Assembly (NCBI RefSeq): GCF_000003815.2
Contig: NC_049979.1
Coordinates: 8,894,985-8,937,119 of the forward strand
Direction: 5' to 3'
Source: Branchiostoma floridae
Lineage: Eukaryota; Chordata; Leptocardii; Amphioxiformes; Branchiostomatidae
DNA: 42,135 nt
The notes beneath the pieces are model-generated. The model was not told where the DNA came from. It worked only from the letters and a program-made list of their open reading frames with translations, and did no database searches. Positions 1 to 12,600 of this stretch are shown one piece after another. Each line of letters begins with the position of its first letter. Within the stretch, counting starts at the first letter, position 1. The position numbers and the translations under genes were made by a program.

Positions 1-466
1 TAAGCAATGGTGTCCAGCTCTGTCCTGAAAATTAGTCAAATGCAGAGAGCGTACACACAATTCAGAATAATGTTCTTATGTTACCACTGTTTACATTTAT
101 CTGGCAGGTTACATACACAACGTGATGTCTGCCACTTTGTGTGCTTGAGAGATCTCTAGAGCAGCACCTCCTGGCTATGTAAAGTTTAGATATACAGGAG
201 TCGGAGTGTATTATACTGGAGGAGCATTGGAGATCTCTCAATTTTTTAAAACCATATCCAATTGCTTGAGTAATTACTTTTTGGTGGATCTCTGAAGATG
301 TATTTTTTGGGTACAGCTATGTCATCTGGCAAGAATTATACAGGCATTACATCTCTCCAGGCCTGAGCACAATTTTTCTGTGGGTAAATCATCTCCAAAA
401 GTTAAATTCTAATATATTGGTGACATTCTGATGCATTTTTGCATGAGGAAAGCACACAAAACATAC
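1..466. other. TARBP1-like intron, no feature seen
   Basis: Lies downstream of the exon ending at 467. I found no minus-strand exon of matching phase 2 and no repeat structure here. Confidence 0.6.
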
Positions 467-684
467 CTGAGATTTCTCTTGAAGTGGGGCCCAAACGTGG
501 CAGCCTCCAGGATCATGTCCATGTGTGCTGTAGCACTGGACATTTGCACAGCGAGTGTTGAGGATGGCTCAGCTGTCTGCACGTCAGCGCTGCAGCCCCC
601 TGCCCAGTACCCGCAGCAGTGCCGCAGCAGGATGTTTGTCACCCCTCGGATACGCTCGCCCATGGCAAACAGCTCACCTGCATA
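467..684 (-). CDS. TARBP1: TARBP1-like coding exon 17
   Basis: 72 codons plus two bases, starting YAGELFAMGERIRGVTNILL. The acceptor is the CAG of GCCGTACCAG (phase 0). The nearby TATGCAG|GTGAGC would shift the frame. Donor CTCAG|GTATGT. The next, phase-2 exon must be left of the window. Confidence 0.83.
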
Positions 685-3600
685 CTGGTACGGCAAGGGA
701 TAAAACAGCCTGGTTGGTTGGTTTCTGACTCAACTCGTAAGATCATTAATTACATCTGGCAGAAGAATCTTTTCTTCAACATTAAAATCTTCATAAATTG
801 CTGAGAATAAAGTTCTTTCCTGTGAGTCCTATGCAGTGCAAACATTTCTAACTTCAGTTTTCACAATTTTCTTAATGACAATTCCGCCATCAAAATAGTA
901 AGAGGCAAGTAACAATTAAATCCTCACATCATCCTCTACTAATCAAAATGAGCCTTCCAATAATGTATCTTAGCTACCACTGTTAAGTATTTTAAATGCC
1001 TTCCACAAGAAAATGAGACAATCCACTAGAGACAGAAGTTCAAGTGTAGAACCAACACTGACAACAGTGCTGTACAACTGTGTCCTGTCAAGTAGAACAG
1101 CCCAGCTGCTAAGCTGAGGACTAGTATATGTATTAGCAGGGTCCTAGCCAGGGTCTTATTTCAACATAATGGTAATGGCATGGTAGCGAAGCAACCAATC
1201 AGGAGGGTGGTGTGGAAGGGGAGTCTTTGCCCTTCAATTACTGAGATTTTGAAAAGAGTAGAGTAAAAAGTTGGCACTCTGTTAACATCACATGTAATTT
1301 TAAGTGGCATATCATTATTTTTTTTATTATGCAGACATTGATTCCGCATTGTTCAACAAGTAAATGATAGCAATGTCTAATACAGCAGTTGAAAATTATT
1401 GTAGTAATCCTCATTTAAGCATGGTGGTCACAAATCATACTGTTGTGGCATTACGATAAAATGCACTAGCTAGAACACTGACTAGCATCTAAGAACTCAG
1501 CAGTTCTCCTCACCTGCTGCTGCCTGAGGAAGACTGCGGACATAGCTGGTGCTGCCATGAGGGCGGGGTGGAATGTGATGCCCACAAAACTGTACATGAC
1601 GGGCCAGAAGTGATCCGTGTCCCTGTAGAAATCCTGCACCAGCTTCCAGGCACAGTCCATTGCTGCTACACACAAGGACTCTCCTGACTCATGCACCTGT
1701 AACAATAAACAGGCACTGCCAGGGTTTGAAATACCACCTGTATACAAGGATAAAGCATGTAAAATTTGAGTAGTCTCTGAAGGTATTTCTGGTGTCTACC
1801 AACACCAGTCCATACACTGTTGTATGTTAGGAACAGATCGAGAGGGCAGTAAGTGCTTGTGGTTTGCTGTATGATTGTTAGCACATGTGAAATGCCAAAC
1901 AAAGAATTTAAAAGGTTTCATAAATATGTTTAACTTCATTCACGCTTCATTTTCATTACTACAGTACAGTTGGTAATAAGAATAGCATAAATAATCCCGA
2001 AGACGTACCAGAGGAATCAGCCTCTCCATTGTTCTCATGAGCTGTATGGCAGCCATGCCTGTGGCCACCTCAGTGTTGTCCATGGCTCGTGTCAGCAGTT
2101 CTGCTGGACTACCCAGGGCGTGGCAGGCCCTGTTGCCAGGCAACCACAGCAGGAAGTCCACCACGGTCCACTGACTCTCCACGTACAGGCACACCGCCCT
2201 GCCCCAGTCCTCCCTACTCACGTGCTCACTGGAAGGGAACAAATCACATCAAATACAAATAGTGATGTCCACAGGTCTTTTTTTATTATTATCTAATAAC
2301 ATTATGCAACATAAGCAGCATGTCTGCAAAGCTGATGTGATATGGAAAAATTTTGGTCTAATCAGCCATACAATACAGATACATTGTACAGAGTATAGAT
2401 CTACTTTTTCCATACCCAGGGGACCAGCTGTGGTTTTCCCTTACATCCGTCTATGCCCCAACACCCAGTACAGCCATATTTGTATCTGACAAACATGTAG
2501 GAGACAAACTGGATTGAAAAAGAGCGTGGCAGTTGTTTGAAGGTAGCTGGCATATAGGACCATCTCCCAGGGTACATCTCCCAAGGACACAAACCTGTCA
2601 GCATCAGCAGGTTTCCCAAAGCCGTCCTGTAGCCTGAGTACCCTGCCTGCCCCCGTCAGAGCCTCCCCCAGCCTCCTGTAGGCAGCCGGACCAGTCTGGA
2701 CTATCTCACACACACAGGACAGCGACCTCATGGCAGCCAGGCAGCACAGCTGGGACTGCACCACAGAAACCTGCTAGGGAAGGTAAACTACCCATCAGAG
2801 AGGTTTTCAACAGCATAGTCACATTCATCTGAGATTGTTATACAACTTTGATCCAGTACAATTATAAATTGTACTAACCTGTGCAGGACAGGTATAATTG
2901 TCCCTGCATCCCTCGTTGTCAGGCAGACTGAATCAGAGAATGACTTCAGGTGTATCTGAGCCTGACCACCCCCAAATAGCCTAACTTGGTAGCTCCCAAA
3001 GTTGAAAGGTCACGGGTTACCCATGATTCCTCGCCGCGCATGCGCATCAGTCTACTGTTTGTAGAACTCCTGGCCGAAGTAGTCTCGGGAGGGACTTCAC
3101 AGGAACAAGAAAAATTCCTTACCTGCCAGGGAGGGAGTCTGCCTGACAACGAGGGATGCAGGGACAATTATACCTGTCCTGCACAGGTTAGTACAATTTA
3201 TAATTGTCTCCTGCATCCTCTCGTTAGTCAGTCAGACTGAATCAGAGAATGACTTCAGGTGACTTTGTAGCCTGAGGCCAGGACATAAGACCAGTACATG
3301 AATATAAGATATCACATGGATGTCACATGAATATAAGATATAACATGAAGAAATTACATGACAGATGTCAGATATCACATGAAAAATGATATCACGTGAA
3401 ATGAGATATCACATGAAATAAGATATCACATGACTTCTGTATTAGTTCACAAATAAGCAGAGGGAGACCAGATGGTTGACTCAAACGAGCCCCCCCTCTT
3501 CTTTTGCCGCAGCAACCACAGAAGCACTTCTTGTGGAGAGTCCAGGAACTGGGTATGACCAAGGTTGGCTCCTGTAGAAACAGAGATAAATCATACCACA

Positions 3601-6600
3601 GAGGTTGCAGGAGTCACGGCCTGATGTGGCTCCAACCAGCACACACAAACAATCCTGCCATAAACCGTGACTGAAGTTGTTGACACCTAGACCTTCCATA
3701 GAGGGGACTGGAGAATTCTCCTACCCCGCGGCAAAAACTTGGCAAACACAACATGTGCCACCAAACCTTACCATGGAACCATAACAACTTATTGAAGGTG
3801 ACACTGAATCCGTCAAGAAACTCTTCTTGTACTTGACCTCCAAGAAGGAAGAGATGGAACTCTTACTGCCAAGTAAAAAAAAATGATTAATGAACAAGCT
3901 GAAGTGCCAGGATCTCACTGGAAAAAAACATTATTAGAAAACTTTACCAATGTTCCATGTGAAACATACTTAGGTAAAGCTGGCCGTCTCTCATAAGAAA
4001 CGCCTTACCAGCAGGAGTGTTCCTAAAGGTTGACCTTCTGCGTTGTAGATTGAAGATCTGTAGATCTGTAGAGAACAAGGTCCTGACCGTAGAACTTCCC
4101 ACACAAGAACTGTAAGAAAACCAGCAGTGTGTTAGAGATGCAGGGACCCTAGTCCTCCTGACTGCACCAGCTACTCAAGTTGTAACAAGTTGAGGAATAC
4201 TGAATCTGTATTCCAAAAACCCCAGTACGCCCTCAGGGAACTGCGTAGTGCTGGCACAAGTCTGTACTGACTGTACTGTCACCGGCAACATGCTGTGCAG
4301 CTTGTTGAAGTCACTCTACTTCTGAGTGAGTCACACTCAAGATAGTAGACAGTAGATGTGAAGGAGTAGCAGAACTGGTTCTTCGGCTTACATCTCCAGC
4401 AGGTGTGAGTAGTAGACTGCTGTGTCTCATCCGGAGTGATGAGAAGTAGGTGAACCTCATCCTGTTGTATCTCCCAGATTGCCCAACAATCAGAAGAATG
4501 TGTAGAAGGTAGACATCTGCCTTCAGTCGTTCCATTTGCAGTTGTTGGCTTGATCGGAATGTGAACCGATCCACCTTCCAACCAAGTAGAAAAGGACTCT
4601 GAACACTCTAGACGTTAGCCGGTCCAGAGTCAACCTACAGTGGTAGCTGGAGTTGTTCAGGATGCGAACATATCCACCCCCTTAAGAGTAGTGGAAATGT
4701 CGCCTGAAGACTCAAGAACGTATGTCGATCTAGAGTCCAAGTTGTGGCTACAGGTAATGCCGGGAGCCGACGTCCTGTCACACATATCCCCATCTGGGGA
4801 GTGCTGTGCTGATACAGACCATCTCTGTCTGTGTACCACTGCCACAGGTTGAAGATCACCCTTAGCAAAACCGTGATCTTGCACCTCCTGGATGATTCAG
4901 TTGAGCCATCACTGATGAGTTGTAGGAGCAGACTGTGTCCGCTCACCATCTCCTTGTAGAAACCAAGGACTGATGAGGTGTCCTGCCGTCCCGATTGCTG
5001 TGTGCTGACCTCTCTTCTACAGACCAGTGTCTTCCTGTGGGAATGCTGTTGCAGAACTGCCGAGGGCTGCACTCTAGACGTGACTGTACAACTGATGTCT
5101 TCACCAGACTTCTGCATACCTGAGCTGCATCTAACGGCAGCCCAAGAAGCTGAGTTCCTCTTGTCACTTGAGGAACTGCGATGAGCAGACACCTGAAGAC
5201 TTCTGAAGTGCAGAGACGAGAGTTGTGTGCCAACTGACACTGCTGTGGCTTGTGCTCTGCCCGTCAAGCTGCCAACTTCTCTGCCAAGATGATTCTGTCT
5301 GAAAACAGAAAGTTGTCTGCTAGATGCTGCAACTCCAGCACCTTGTAGTCAGAGACCAAGTTGCCCTCAGCATAGAGTCAAGCCGACTCTAGGGAAAAGC
5401 TGCGTTGACTCTGCTCGGGATGAAAACCTGGGTTGAGAGCAGCTGTTGACTGTAGTTGTCAACAGTTGTCGTCCAGAAAGACGATAAGATGATCTGCGCT
5501 GTCTCTGCTCGGGAAGAACCAAGGTGAGAGCAGCTCCAGACTCTAGATGTCAACAGTTGCCATCGTCCATGTAGCCAGGACCAACATCCACTCAGTTCAG
5601 GGATGAACACCTTCAAAACTGCAGGCTGTGCGTCGTTGGGACTCCAATAAGGAGACAACGAGCCGGAAGAAACGCCCGCTGGAACCCCCAGCGATGCCGG
5701 TTCTCTACGTCTGGGATGTGAAGAAGCATCCTTCTGATGACCTTCCCCACATAGTCTCCCGGCTGGATGAGGTGTTCAGGAACACCCAACTTGGCATCCT
5801 AAAGACGAACCTGTAGAAAAAACTTGTCTAAAAGGCAAGAAAAAGTAAACGGGTGATACGGAAGTAGTTCCATCACACCCCTGGTAAGCAAGTTCTTACC
5901 TACCACACTCGTGTGGGGTAACCTGTGGAAGGAAAGAAGAAGCCACACCGTCTTGTGGCGAACTGCTCCCACTTGTACCCCTTCACGCACTGTAGGGTCC
6001 TGGGATCCACAGACGCCTGCCGCCACCGCCGTAGGAAGTGGACTAGTCTGCCCCTGCGCAGAAGCCGCATACTGTGGAGTACAGGTTGATGGATGGTTGA
6101 ACACCTAAGTGTCTCTCTTGTCGGAGATGCGTCAGCTAATTGTCCGACCTCACTGCTGAAGAGTTGAGAAAGACTGCTGTGCAGTACCGACGAGAACCAC
6201 CCAGACAGTAGCTTGGCCCCTGCAAGTAGTTGTAGTAGAGCGTCTCTGCTCGACGACATGTGACCGATGCTGTAACCACATCTGCGTCTAGCTGTTGACT
6301 TGTTCTGCTTGTCAACATTGCCGAATGGACCTAATCTCTGAGGCCAAGTCGACGACCTTTATCCCAGATCGAGGGAACATAGGATCTAAGAAAAAATCCC
6401 GAACACCCTGGGAAAAACTCACATAAAACCCACATGTGCAAGACAGTTGGGCAAGAACTGAGCCTAGGAAGTAAGAACTGTCCTAGCAATCATACATAAC
6501 AAACATAGTTGTTGAAAACTACAACACTGAAAACTGTAGTTGTTCAAAAAACTACCACAACTGAATTAACTGCCTAGGTTAATTCATTATTTTGTTAAAC

Positions 6601-9600
6601 AAAAGGTTTTCCAACCTGCCACTAAAAAATTGAAAACATTGTACAAGTACATTGAAACAGAAATGTGAGAACAAAGAGCTCACCCTGCTTCATGTAAAGG
6701 CAGCTGACTACCGCTCTTGATGCTGTGTAGTTGAAGTCAGCACCGCCAACGTGGACAAGCGTTGTTCGGCATGCTGTTGTGAAGTCTCCAAGTCGTTGCC
6801 ACGACAGGGCTTGTCGTGTTCAAAGGACATCTTCTCTTCAACCACCAAGTCGTCAGCAACACAAGGTGCCTGACTGACTTCTTCATCGGGCCTAGCTGCA
6901 CCCACGAAGACACTGCCGTCCCAGCAGCCGCTAACGCTCCTGCTGTCTCGTCGTAGTAGTCTCGTCGCAAGCTGTGGACAGCCACGTCACGTCGCCGTTG
7001 CTTCTCTGGAACGGAACCCATTGGAGACGGAGCATGCCGGATCCCGGCATAGGTTGACAAAACTGCGTCCTCATCTATCTTGAAAAGCCACCAGCGTTTC
7101 TGAAATAAATACAGAAAAATACGTACATCGCTGCTAGCAGCCGGTGAAACTTCGCTGACGCCAGCCCTGTCGTCTTCATCTTCTTTGTGGCCGCCGATAG
7201 CGATGTCGCCACCTTCTTCTTCGTTCTTGGCGCCAACTTCTCAACTTCTTCTCGGCGCCATCCTTCTCGGTTCGCGGTCGGAGCAAGCTCGACAACCTTC
7301 CCGAACGAGAGACCTCGAACTCCATCGCTTGAGTACCCCCGAAAGAGCACCCAAAACGCCCAAAACTGGCGTAGAAGTCGACGTTGAAGACTGACGATAG
7401 TAATGGCGCCGACCCTCGGCGCACATGTTGACGAACTTGTTCGGAGTTCTTGCGGCCCCCGTCGCTGCAAAACCGCTAAAAACTCCTGCGCCGCCCGTAG
7501 AAAAACGCCGAGCCGCCGAAGTCTTCGAAGAAAGTCGTGTCCGGGTCCCAAAAAACGCGATGGGACCCCAACACCGGAGCTGGAAACTACAGGGGGTGTT
7601 TTCAGTATCGCTCAAAAAATTAGACTGATGCGCATGCGCGGCGAGGAATCATGGGTAACCCGTGACCTTTCAACTTTGGGAGCTACCAAGTGAGGCTATT
7701 TGGGGGTGGTCAGGCTCAGATACACCTGAAGTCATTCTCTGATTCAGTCTGACTGACTAACGAGAGGATGCAGGAGACAATCTTCAAACTGGCTGTGACA
7801 GAACCAAATGCTGACAAGGATCTAAAACAGCCTTTTCTATAACAACACACATGCACAACTGTCACAAGAATACCCTCAGTTTGCCATGATGGGATGTATA
7901 GGACCGGGCCCTTAGATACAGGTGGACAAGTGTCTATTCTTTCCTTGAATGGATTGTGCTAGAGGGCCAGGTTTCAAAGACTGGGAGGTCATTTAATGTA
8001 GGTAAGTTAGTGTGTCATGGTTTAAGACCATTGCAGGTGAAAATACTTGACCATTCCTGCCACAAAATGAAATATAAAACATGATTTGACATTTTGCAAC
8101 ACTAAACATTGTTTCTTAGTACATTGTTTCTTAGTACATTGTTTCTTGGATACTTCGGACTATTGGATAAAATGTGCTGACAAATGAGCTATCCAAATAA
8201 GCGAATTCCACTGTATCATACTACCATTCTCATGTAAGCACTGCGATTTCTTTTGATAAGCTGCTTCTTTGATTCTGAAGTACAAAGATTCTCTCTTACC
8301 TGACTATCTTGGGATTCTAAGGTGCTGATACTCCTTTCTACCAGTGTCTGGAGAGACCCTAGCACCAGATTTGTTGCATGATTACCACCAGGGTAGAAAG
8401 TGCTGAACTGCTTGAGGAGCTGTGTGTACATATTTACTCTGCCTATGTCTGCCATCTGAAACAATAGTAGTCAAATTAGTGTCGTAGGAATTTCTACCAG
8501 AGGGAACATGTCAACATACTTTCTATGTACGTGCTGCACTATTCTTCAAGCAGTGCAGATAATTGATGATACAGAGTCAAACATGTTGGATTGCTCTAAA
8601 AACAAAGAAATCAAACCAAAAGCCAAAAGTATCGTCAATACCTATACCACAGTTAATTGTTACGTAAGAGAGATTTTACTTTGCTGACTTACTTTGGTAA
8701 TTTCTGCTGTGAGCTTCTGCACAAGAAATGCCAGTGTTTCCTCCAAACATGACTGCAGTACCTGGCTTAGCTGCTGGGTGGTGCTAGCACAACACCCTCT
8801 TGCCATCTCTGAAGTGCCATGTTCCTTTAAAAGGAATCGTATTGACACAAACACTTGATGTTAACTCTGTATCGTGTACCACTATGTTCTAGTAATACCT
8901 GTTTCCCATGAATTAATCCGCTCAGCTAAAGTAGCATAGCGACTAGTCATTTGTTACATAGAACCCTCTTACCATTGTTATGTATAAGCAACCACGTAGA
9001 TATTAGTTTTGATGTTCTGTACATGTATTACACCCGAACTTGCCATACATTGTACCCGTACAATTGTTGCGCAATAAAGATCATTCATATTCATTCATAT
9101 ATATTCATTTAAACATGAAAGAACATTTTTTGTTAAAACTGACAACTTATTATCAAGTGTGATGATGATGCAGTTGGAAGATAGATTCCTGGAGTATTTC
9201 ACAGACATCAAGGATCAAGAATACTGCATACGATGTTTAACACACAATACCCATTTAACATACACACGTACACTGGGAAGTAATGTAAGTAATCCACATG
9301 TAAGAGAGCATTGATATTCAAGAAAACAAATATGTCAAACAGTCTGTAAAAGATTCATTTTCTCTTTTGCTTTTCTTTGCTCAGCACTTTCGAGACAGAG
9401 AATGTGACTAGTCACTTTCTGTAGTATGTGGTCCCATGGACTATAAAAACAAAGATGGGCACCACCCTATACATCAAAAGATGTGGGAAGGATTTTAACT
9501 GGAAAAGAGAAGACTTACCTGCATCAGACACGACAGGATGTGGAGACACCTGTCTGCCTTGGCAGGTGGCAGGTACGGGTGGGTGCGGGCAGAGTTCAGC

Positions 9601-12600
9601 ACCTGCACCACAGGTGACAGCAAGGACTCCAGAGACAGAACACCTGCAGGGCTGTCACTACAAAAGGTGGGAGATTAGAACAACAGGCTTGAGGTTTACT
9701 GTAAAGTGGCTTTGGTACTGTTAGGTAGAAGGTTTTTCTGCCACTGTTAGCTTTCAAAGCAAAAACTGGGTTTACCTTAAATGGAATCTCAGAAAAAAAT
9801 GATGTAAAAAATACAAATGTCTCTGTACACTACTTTTACTGAAGCACAAGACCACTTGAAACGATTCTATGACATCCCTGGGAGTTCCTACCTGTGCAGT
9901 GCTGTTTCTTGATTTTCCTGGGAGCCCTTCATCTGTCCATCCACAGCCAGCAGCAGCAGCATGGCGATACTGTGTGCCTCACTCCTGCCTGGTAAGTCAC
10001 TGCCACTAGCTACAGATGAAAAGTGAAACACTTTTCACACAACTACAAGCTGGGGTGTATAGGAACTATTTTTTTATGGATTTCTGTAAGCACTAACCTT
10101 CAGTGCAATATACTTTCAAAGAGCAACTTGACACATTAAACTATTACTAGTAAAAAGTATGAAAGGAACAAAAAGACAGTATCTTAGAAGAGATGAGTTG
10201 AGATGAGAGAACAGAGAACTGCAAAGGAAAAGGTATACATGTATGTGTCCCTTGACTCCTATCTCCTGTCAGTGAATTTATCATTAGCAGCAATTTAAAC
10301 TTTTGCAGGCATTTTTTTTCTACTCTTTTACAAGCAATAACATCATATATAACAAAATTAAGTAATGTCAAATTTTACCAGAAACATGGACTCACCTTCC
10401 TCAGGTGACACCTGGATGGCAGCCTGTACACCTGCCTGTAGAAACCTGCTCAGGTGTGTACCTGGGGCAGGGTCACCTGTCTGTGAGGAGCTGAGGTCCA
10501 GGAGATGGTCGCCATGTTCAGTCAACCAGCTGCTCACCTGGGAAAGCAGCAATTCCATGGATTGTTAAACAACTACACGCAAGATAACTGAAAATACTTG
10601 AACATTGCAAGGTCCTTTGAACAGAATAAAAAATAAAAAATATGCAAAGCATTTACTTGAAATCTTGATTTTTTTTTTCACATTCTTTTTTTGCTTTGAT
10701 GTCTCAAATTCCAAATTTATGACACCACAATAAATATGCATTTCCACTTACATCATCGCTGTAAAACTGTGCTACAGAATTGTTTAGACCCCAAACTTAT
10801 AAAACACTGCAAAAAAATCCTTTCCCGTGGAATCAAGTCCCTGCAAATATGAATAAATAACAGTACATTTAAGTGGATATACAAACATGTACTGACCTGT
10901 TCCCAGAGACCTGTCCCCCTGACCATACAGCCATCCTCCCTCTCCAGACAGGCCAGGGTGCTGGCCAGCTGCTGCAGACTCACCTTCTCCTGTAGGACCA
11001 GTCACAAGGATGAAGGGAAACACTTCTTCTGCACTGAGTTGGTAATCTATTCTGTTGTCCCAGTCTGGAATTTGCTATTGTTCATTGCCAGAATGAACGA
11101 TTTTTGCCTTTGTCTGCCTTACTCCTATCTTCCACAAATCTTGGATTTTCAACAATGTTTGATGCTTTCCTAAGTGTACAACATACGGGTTATATACAGC
11201 CAAAAGAGTCACTACTGAGACAAGACAGTAACTCTTGAGATGCTTACAAAGTATACTGTTATCATGTGATTTACATACTTGGATACTAGTGTGGTGAACT
11301 ATCCACGAAAGTACACGACCAACATACTAACCACATCTGCCATGTTACAGATGGCCTGGGCGAAGTGACACTGGATGGCCCCGCGCAGAGTAATGTTATT
11401 GGTCATGACGTGCGTCATCACGACCTGTCGGATGTGTGCCAGGGTGGCATCCCCCCAGGTCGGGACGGGAGGGACGGACGCCAGGGCTTGGGTAACGTAC
11501 AACAGCGGCACGGCCCCGCACGGCTCACGGGACAGCGCCGTGATCATGTCTTGCATGAACTGGACTGGGGTGGTGAAATGGATAGATAGAGTTATAATAA
11601 CCTTAAGCACCCTGAGCAATGAGGGAAACATGGAGCATTGTGATACTGACTTATGATTCACCTAGCGCAACATTATACTTTTTAAGCCACAGCAATGAAG
11701 CTACAAGAAAGCGAGCATCCATAGCCATACTTCAACTTCCGACCTGTGGATCTAAGGCCAAGCCTTCAGAGCCTGCATCAGGCTCACAAGCCACAGCCAA
11801 ACACACCATTCCTAATGTGATGTTATTTGTTATGGTCAACAACAACAACTAAAGCCAGAACTGACCTTTTTCTGCTGACCCCAGCATGTCCAGACACTTG
11901 GTTAGGAAGGGCAGGATGGCCTGACCAATCACAGGGCACGATCCAAGCTTCTCTCCTTCCAACCTTATAAAGCAAAGGTCCGCAAGTACATCAGATATGT
12001 CATACCCCATTCATACCCTTCAATATCCCTCGTGTCCTGGTCTCAAGTAAGTGATACATGCATAATTAAGACATCCTGGCTACCATTGGTACATGTTGTC
12101 TCTGATAGCTTCCAAAATATCTTGGCAGTACATAGGAATCACTCGTCTTTGTCATTTCTTGATGACCAGTAATGAACTACTTTTTAGACTGGTGTTTGTA
12201 CACATAATAAAAGGGCCTGACTACAAACTGTTGTGTTACATAGCATCTCTCACTTTCTTATTACAACAATCATACCTATTATGGATAACTATTTTGCCTT
12301 TCTTGCATGGAAAGTCTGAAGAAGATGAGGTTGCCTTACCTGTTGTAGAGCGAGGTGTCCTGTAACAGTTTGCTCATGACGGGACCCAAGATGAACTACA
12401 TGCCATAGAAAACGGATGTACAAAGTCATCAGCTTTAAAATGGGCAGAAACTTTCACATGGTAGTCAAGAGTTTGATGTAGCCCATTTGAGAAATTGAAA
12501 GTTATATCATATTTGCAGAAACTTGGGTAACAGTACATGAAACAATTATCTTAGGATCTTAGGAGTATGCAACAGACATGTCTTGTCTGCATAAAATAAA

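Larger units (their letters stand above)
3203..7781. mobile_element. 4.6-kb DNA transposon with 59-bp terminal inverted repeats, apparently non-autonomous
   Basis: The left terminus 3203-3261 (starting ATTGTCTCCTGCATCCTCTC) is the exact reverse complement of 7723-7781. Beyond 59 bases the ends differ; the right subterminal 130 bases instead match the small element at about 2930-3054. The interior has only short ORFs in all frames. The longest (210 codons, 4635-5267 minus) is serine/glutamine-rich and shows no transposase motif I recognise. It contains degenerate internal direct repeats and a CpG-rich right third. No clear target-site duplication was found: the left flank ends TTTATA and the right flank begins CTTC. 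It is most likely a large non-autonomous or decayed element. A capsule of unrelated captured sequence is possible. Confidence 0.75.
2771..8299 (-). other. TARBP1-like intron hosting a DNA-transposon complex
   Basis: 5.5-kb intron between exons 13 and 14. It contains the foldback element 2858-3207, the large TIR element 3203-7781, an E-box-like tandem array near 3.3 kb, and a three-copy 15-bp tandem repeat at 8106-8148. Outside these it looks like plain AT-rich intron. Confidence 0.8.

Noticed and set aside
4635-5267. 210-codon open frame on the minus strand inside the 4.6-kb element
   Set aside because: Low-complexity Ser/Gln/Arg composition, overlapping open frames on both strands, no catalytic or DNA-binding motif; treated as chance.
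7075-7615. Arg/Ser/Thr-rich open frames on both strands
   Set aside because: They follow from high GC and CpG content; the apparent starts are often TTG or GTG, and no domain is visible.
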